Shown here: positions 61,798-64,000 of the stretch, one piece after another | How positions within the stretch are numbered: the first letter of the stretch is position 1 | Layout of the letters: every line of letters starts with the position of its first letter | NCBI GenBank assembly: GCA_964570665.1 | Contig: CAZMZH010000003.1 | Location: forward strand, 62,001-126,000 | Length of the DNA: 64,000 nt | Direction: 5' to 3' | Origin: JAJDAT01 sp964570665 | GTDB lineage: Bacteria; Nitrospinota; Nitrospinia; Nitrospinales; JAJDAT01 | Program-made: the position numbers and the translations under genes | The notes under the pieces: generated by a model | The model's input: the letters and a program-made list of their open reading frames with translations, nothing else | Told to the model about the DNA's origin: nothing | Databases searched by the model: none

Positions 61798-63729
61798 TCA
61801 ATTCTTATAACTATTTAATTTGTTTAAATAGTTCAATGCTAATTGGTTTTGTGGTTCAAGCTCTAAAACTTTTGAAAACATTGTATGAGCGTTTCCGCGT
61901 TGATTTAGTTTGAGATAAGTCAACCCTTGAAGAAAAAAAGATTTGGGGTTTTTAGGAGAGATTTTTTGCGCAGTTTCAAATTGAGATAAGGCTTGTTTCA
62001 TCTCTCCTGTTTCTAGATAGAATGTACCCAATAGAATATAGTATTTTATTGAGTTAGGACTTTTTTGAATTGCCTTCAACCAGCTTTGCTCGGCCAAAGA
62101 GTATTTTTTTGCCCAAAAATAAGTTTGCGCCAAATGATTGTGCGCTTCACCAGGGTTAAAATCTTCAAATTGAGCGGCTTTTTCAAAAAAGGATTCCGCT
62201 TTGTCAAATTCCTTAAGTTGTAAATAGGCCCTTCCTGCATATAACAACGTTTGAGGTAGAGACAACGGAGGTTTTGGGTATTGGAGAGCTCTTTCAAAAT
62301 ATTCGGCGGCGTTCTTGGGGTTTTTTATTTCAAGATAAAGACTGCCTAGGTAAAAAAGAGCTTCGGAATTATTGGGTTCTTTTTGAATAAATTGTTCTAG
62401 AGTTTTAATAGCCTCTTTAAAGCGATTATTATTGGCGTGAACAATCGCTTGCATAAATTTTTGCGAAGGGTTTTTATTTAAAAGATGTTCCAATTTTTCG
62501 TTGGCTTGTTTAAGTCGTTGAATAATAACTGGAGAACTGATATCGATATATTTTTCATTTGTGCCTTTTAAATATTTTTTGGAAATTTCATTATAGGTCG
62601 CTAATGCGGCAAATAAATTACCTGCTGGAGTCCAATGAGAATCTTTTGGGAAAAACAAGGGTATGTTCTTATTATTTTGGAAGTGAGTCATACTTTCTAT
62701 TAGAGAAAATTCATCAGGGTTTTTCCCGGCTGAGGAATATTGATGATGGTAATGGACCATTTTATAGGCCTGTTGAAAAGTGGGCAGTTTTAATAATAAT
62801 ATTCGACTTCCAATGTTTAGTATTTGTTTTTTTAGCTCTGCGATTACCAAATCATATTGAAGTTGCATTAGCGAAGGTGGGGCAGGGTTTGAATAGCCTG
62901 ATTCTTCAATGGACCAAACTATTTTTTTATTGTTTGAAGGATCGATTTTATGCAAAAATTTTTTTAATGGATCGTGCCCAGAAAGTTCTATTTCGCTCAA
63001 TTTTACATGGATATTCCAAACTCGTTTTCGTATTTTGTTAAATACAAATAAATTTTCTGAAAGTATTCCTAGCTCATAATTATTTAAAAAGTAGTCTAGC
63101 AATAATGTTTGTTTAGTAATTTTTTCTTTTTTTATTTTCAATTTTCCTAATTTGACGAGTATTTCTTTATCAGATATCCGAGAATGGTCTAACTTTCCAT
63201 AGGTAATTCGATTCGTTCTTAATCCGTCGATATCGTCAATGAAATTGGAAGCTAAAACCAGATCAGGCGAGAACTTATAACCCTCTCTTTTTAGGTAGAT
63301 CAGATATTCGATAGGGCTCCAACCTGGGGCTGCGGCATTAATAACCTCAAATTTTCTAGAGGGAAAATGTTTATTTAAAATGGTTTCGAGCTGGTAAGAA
63401 AAGGTTTCTTGATAATCGACACCGGCGCCAAATAAAATCGAATCTCCAAGGCAAAGAATTCGGAATGTGTCGCGTGGTTTTGCATAAGAAATGGAACGAG
63501 ATTCTCGAAGTCGTTTTTCATTAGTTATTATTTTGAATTTAAAATAACCGCCAAGAGTTGTCTCGGACTTATAACTCGCTTTTAATGCAATTGGAATTCC
63601 ATAGGCTGGCGTTGTGAAATAGAACTTAGGTTTAATTGAGGAGGTGGGTATAGTTTGGAATAGAATTTCTAAAATTAATAAAGCTAAAAAAGTACTAAGA
63701 AAAAAAAAGAATAAGTATTTTTTTAACAT
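61798..63729 (-). CDS. SGNH-hydrolase-like domain fused to TPR repeats
   Basis: 643 residues. One N-terminal helix (FFFFLSTFLALLILEILFQ) anchors the protein with the rest in the periplasm. The SGNH/GDSL-like domain has block I CLGDSILFGAGVD (nucleophile S97), block II NAAAPGWSP, block III ASNFIDDID, and the Asp-His block FPKDSHWTPAGNLFAA. From about residue 415 seven or eight TPR-like units follow (AIVHANNNRFKEAIKTLEQF, AEYFERALQYP). SGNH domains of this form remove or transfer acyl groups on surface polysaccharides. The TPR part may recruit partners. The substrate is unknown. cobT lies 15 bases upstream on the same strand. Confidence 0.82.
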   Translation of the reverse strand: MLKKYLFFFFLSTFLALLILEILFQTIPTSSIKPKFYFTTPAYGIPIALKASYKSETTLGGYFKFKIITNEKRLRESRSISYAKPRDTFRILCLGDSILFGAGVDYQETFSYQLETILNKHFPSRKFEVINAAAPGWSPIEYLIYLKREGYKFSPDLVLASNFIDDIDGLRTNRITYGKLDHSRISDKEILVKLGKLKIKKEKITKQTLLLDYFLNNYELGILSENLFVFNKIRKRVWNIHVKLSEIELSGHDPLKKFLHKIDPSNNKKIVWSIEESGYSNPAPPSLMQLQYDLVIAELKKQILNIGSRILLLKLPTFQQAYKMVHYHHQYSSAGKNPDEFSLIESMTHFQNNKNIPLFFPKDSHWTPAGNLFAALATYNEISKKYLKGTNEKYIDISSPVIIQRLKQANEKLEHLLNKNPSQKFMQAIVHANNNRFKEAIKTLEQFIQKEPNNSEALFYLGSLYLEIKNPKNAAEYFERALQYPKPPLSLPQTLLYAGRAYLQLKEFDKAESFFEKAAQFEDFNPGEAHNHLAQTYFWAKKYSLAEQSWLKAIQKSPNSIKYYILLGTFYLETGEMKQALSQFETAQKISPKNPKSFFLQGLTYLKLNQRGNAHTMFSKVLELEPQNQLALNYLNKLNSYKN

Positions 63730-63744
63730 GAAAGCATTTGTTAG

Positions 63745-64000
63745 TTAGGAAGGGTATTTGTTCGAAATTTCTGCCGATTCGAAGGTGGCCATTTCATTAT
63801 AAATTTTTACGGCGCTTTCTAAAATACTGATTCCTAAGGCAGCCCCGGTACCTTCGCCAAGTCTCATTTGAAAATCAAATAAAGGCGATTGATCGTAAAG
63901 ACTAAAAAATAAATTGTGACCGGGTTCTAAAGATTTATGCGATGAAAATACGTAATCCGAAACGGTGGGATCTATTTTAAATGCAATTGTCGCCGCCGCT
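63745..64000 (-). CDS. cobT: CobT, C-terminal part (gene continues beyond the window)
   Basis: A minus-strand frame of 84 codons plus stop that remains open at the window edge; the N-terminus is missing. It matches the end of nicotinate-nucleotide:dimethylbenzimidazole phosphoribosyltransferase: SSHKSLEPGHN, PLFDFQMRLGEGTGAALG with the catalytic Glu of the GEGTGA motif, and EMATFESAEIS at the end. CobT activates the lower ligand of cobalamin. A canonical CobS, its next enzyme, is not in the window, only the degenerate CobS-like protein at 9165. The stop is 15 bases before the SGNH-TPR gene. Confidence 0.92.
   Translation of the reverse strand, partial: AAATIAFKIDPTVSDYVFSSHKSLEPGHNLFFSLYDQSPLFDFQMRLGEGTGAALGISILESAVKIYNEMATFESAEISNKYPS

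Overview
The window is AT-rich chromosomal DNA from a Gram-negative bacterium. Evidence for an outer membrane: a BamD-like lipoprotein, ExbB/ExbD, a TonB-dependent receptor, several lipoproteins and many periplasmic c-type cytochromes. Abundant TPR proteins, LL-diaminopimelate aminotransferase, type III pantothenate kinase, PlsY, ACT-type malic enzyme and very cytochrome-rich operons would fit a Nitrospinota- or deltaproteobacteria-like lineage. That placement is inference; no rRNA or other decisive marker is present. There is no sign of phage, insertion sequences or CRISPR.

Layout. 1-10 kb: a truncated B12-type radical SAM gene, ftsY, a PilZ protein, a receiver-domain remnant beside a histidine kinase, a tRNA-Gly/tRNA-Cys unit with a consensus promoter, plsY, a sigma-70/bamD pair, and an exbB-exbD operon ending in a CobS-like protein that has lost the family's acidic motif. 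10-13 kb: aminopeptidase, Nfu-N protein and a TPR protein.

13-27 kb is the most distinctive part. Two minus-strand operons encode at least 38 c-type heme sites. One (18078 to 13038) has a large fusion of two cyclic-nucleotide-binding domains, a NirB-like segment with a BFD [2Fe-2S] site, a ferredoxin-reductase-type FAD/NAD module and a histidine-rich membrane domain, followed by an 11-heme cytochrome and a lipoprotein with two almost identical heme domains. The other (26916 to 20690) encodes 12-, 10-, 2- and 1-heme cytochromes. Between them lie a TonB-dependent receptor and its cobalamin riboswitch, which has its own terminator. Together they suggest an NAD(P)H-linked, nucleotide-controlled electron route across the envelope; direction and partner are unknown.

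27-42 kb: HPt protein, a 12-repeat NHL protein, a tandem pair of B12-type radical SAM enzymes with a CX4CX2C cluster motif, a heme-binding chemoreceptor, a cluster with a degenerate phage-lysozyme-like amidase and two pentapeptide-repeat proteins, a cNMP-binding protein, an HspQ-like protein and a POTRA-plus-repeat protein. 42-64 kb: mostly housekeeping genes (malic enzyme, coaX, msrB, tmk, ubiX, cysteine desulfurase, thiI, folK, dapL, cobT) mixed with TPR fusions, a DnaJ-domain protein and a second heme chemoreceptor whose 5' end carries an apparent frameshift.

Recurring themes: Tll0287-like (DUF3365) heme sensor domains (five copies in four genes), cobalamin (riboswitch, receptor, cobT, CobS-like protein, three radical SAM genes), and TPR fusions. 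Functions are assigned by motif recognition only; no searches were run.
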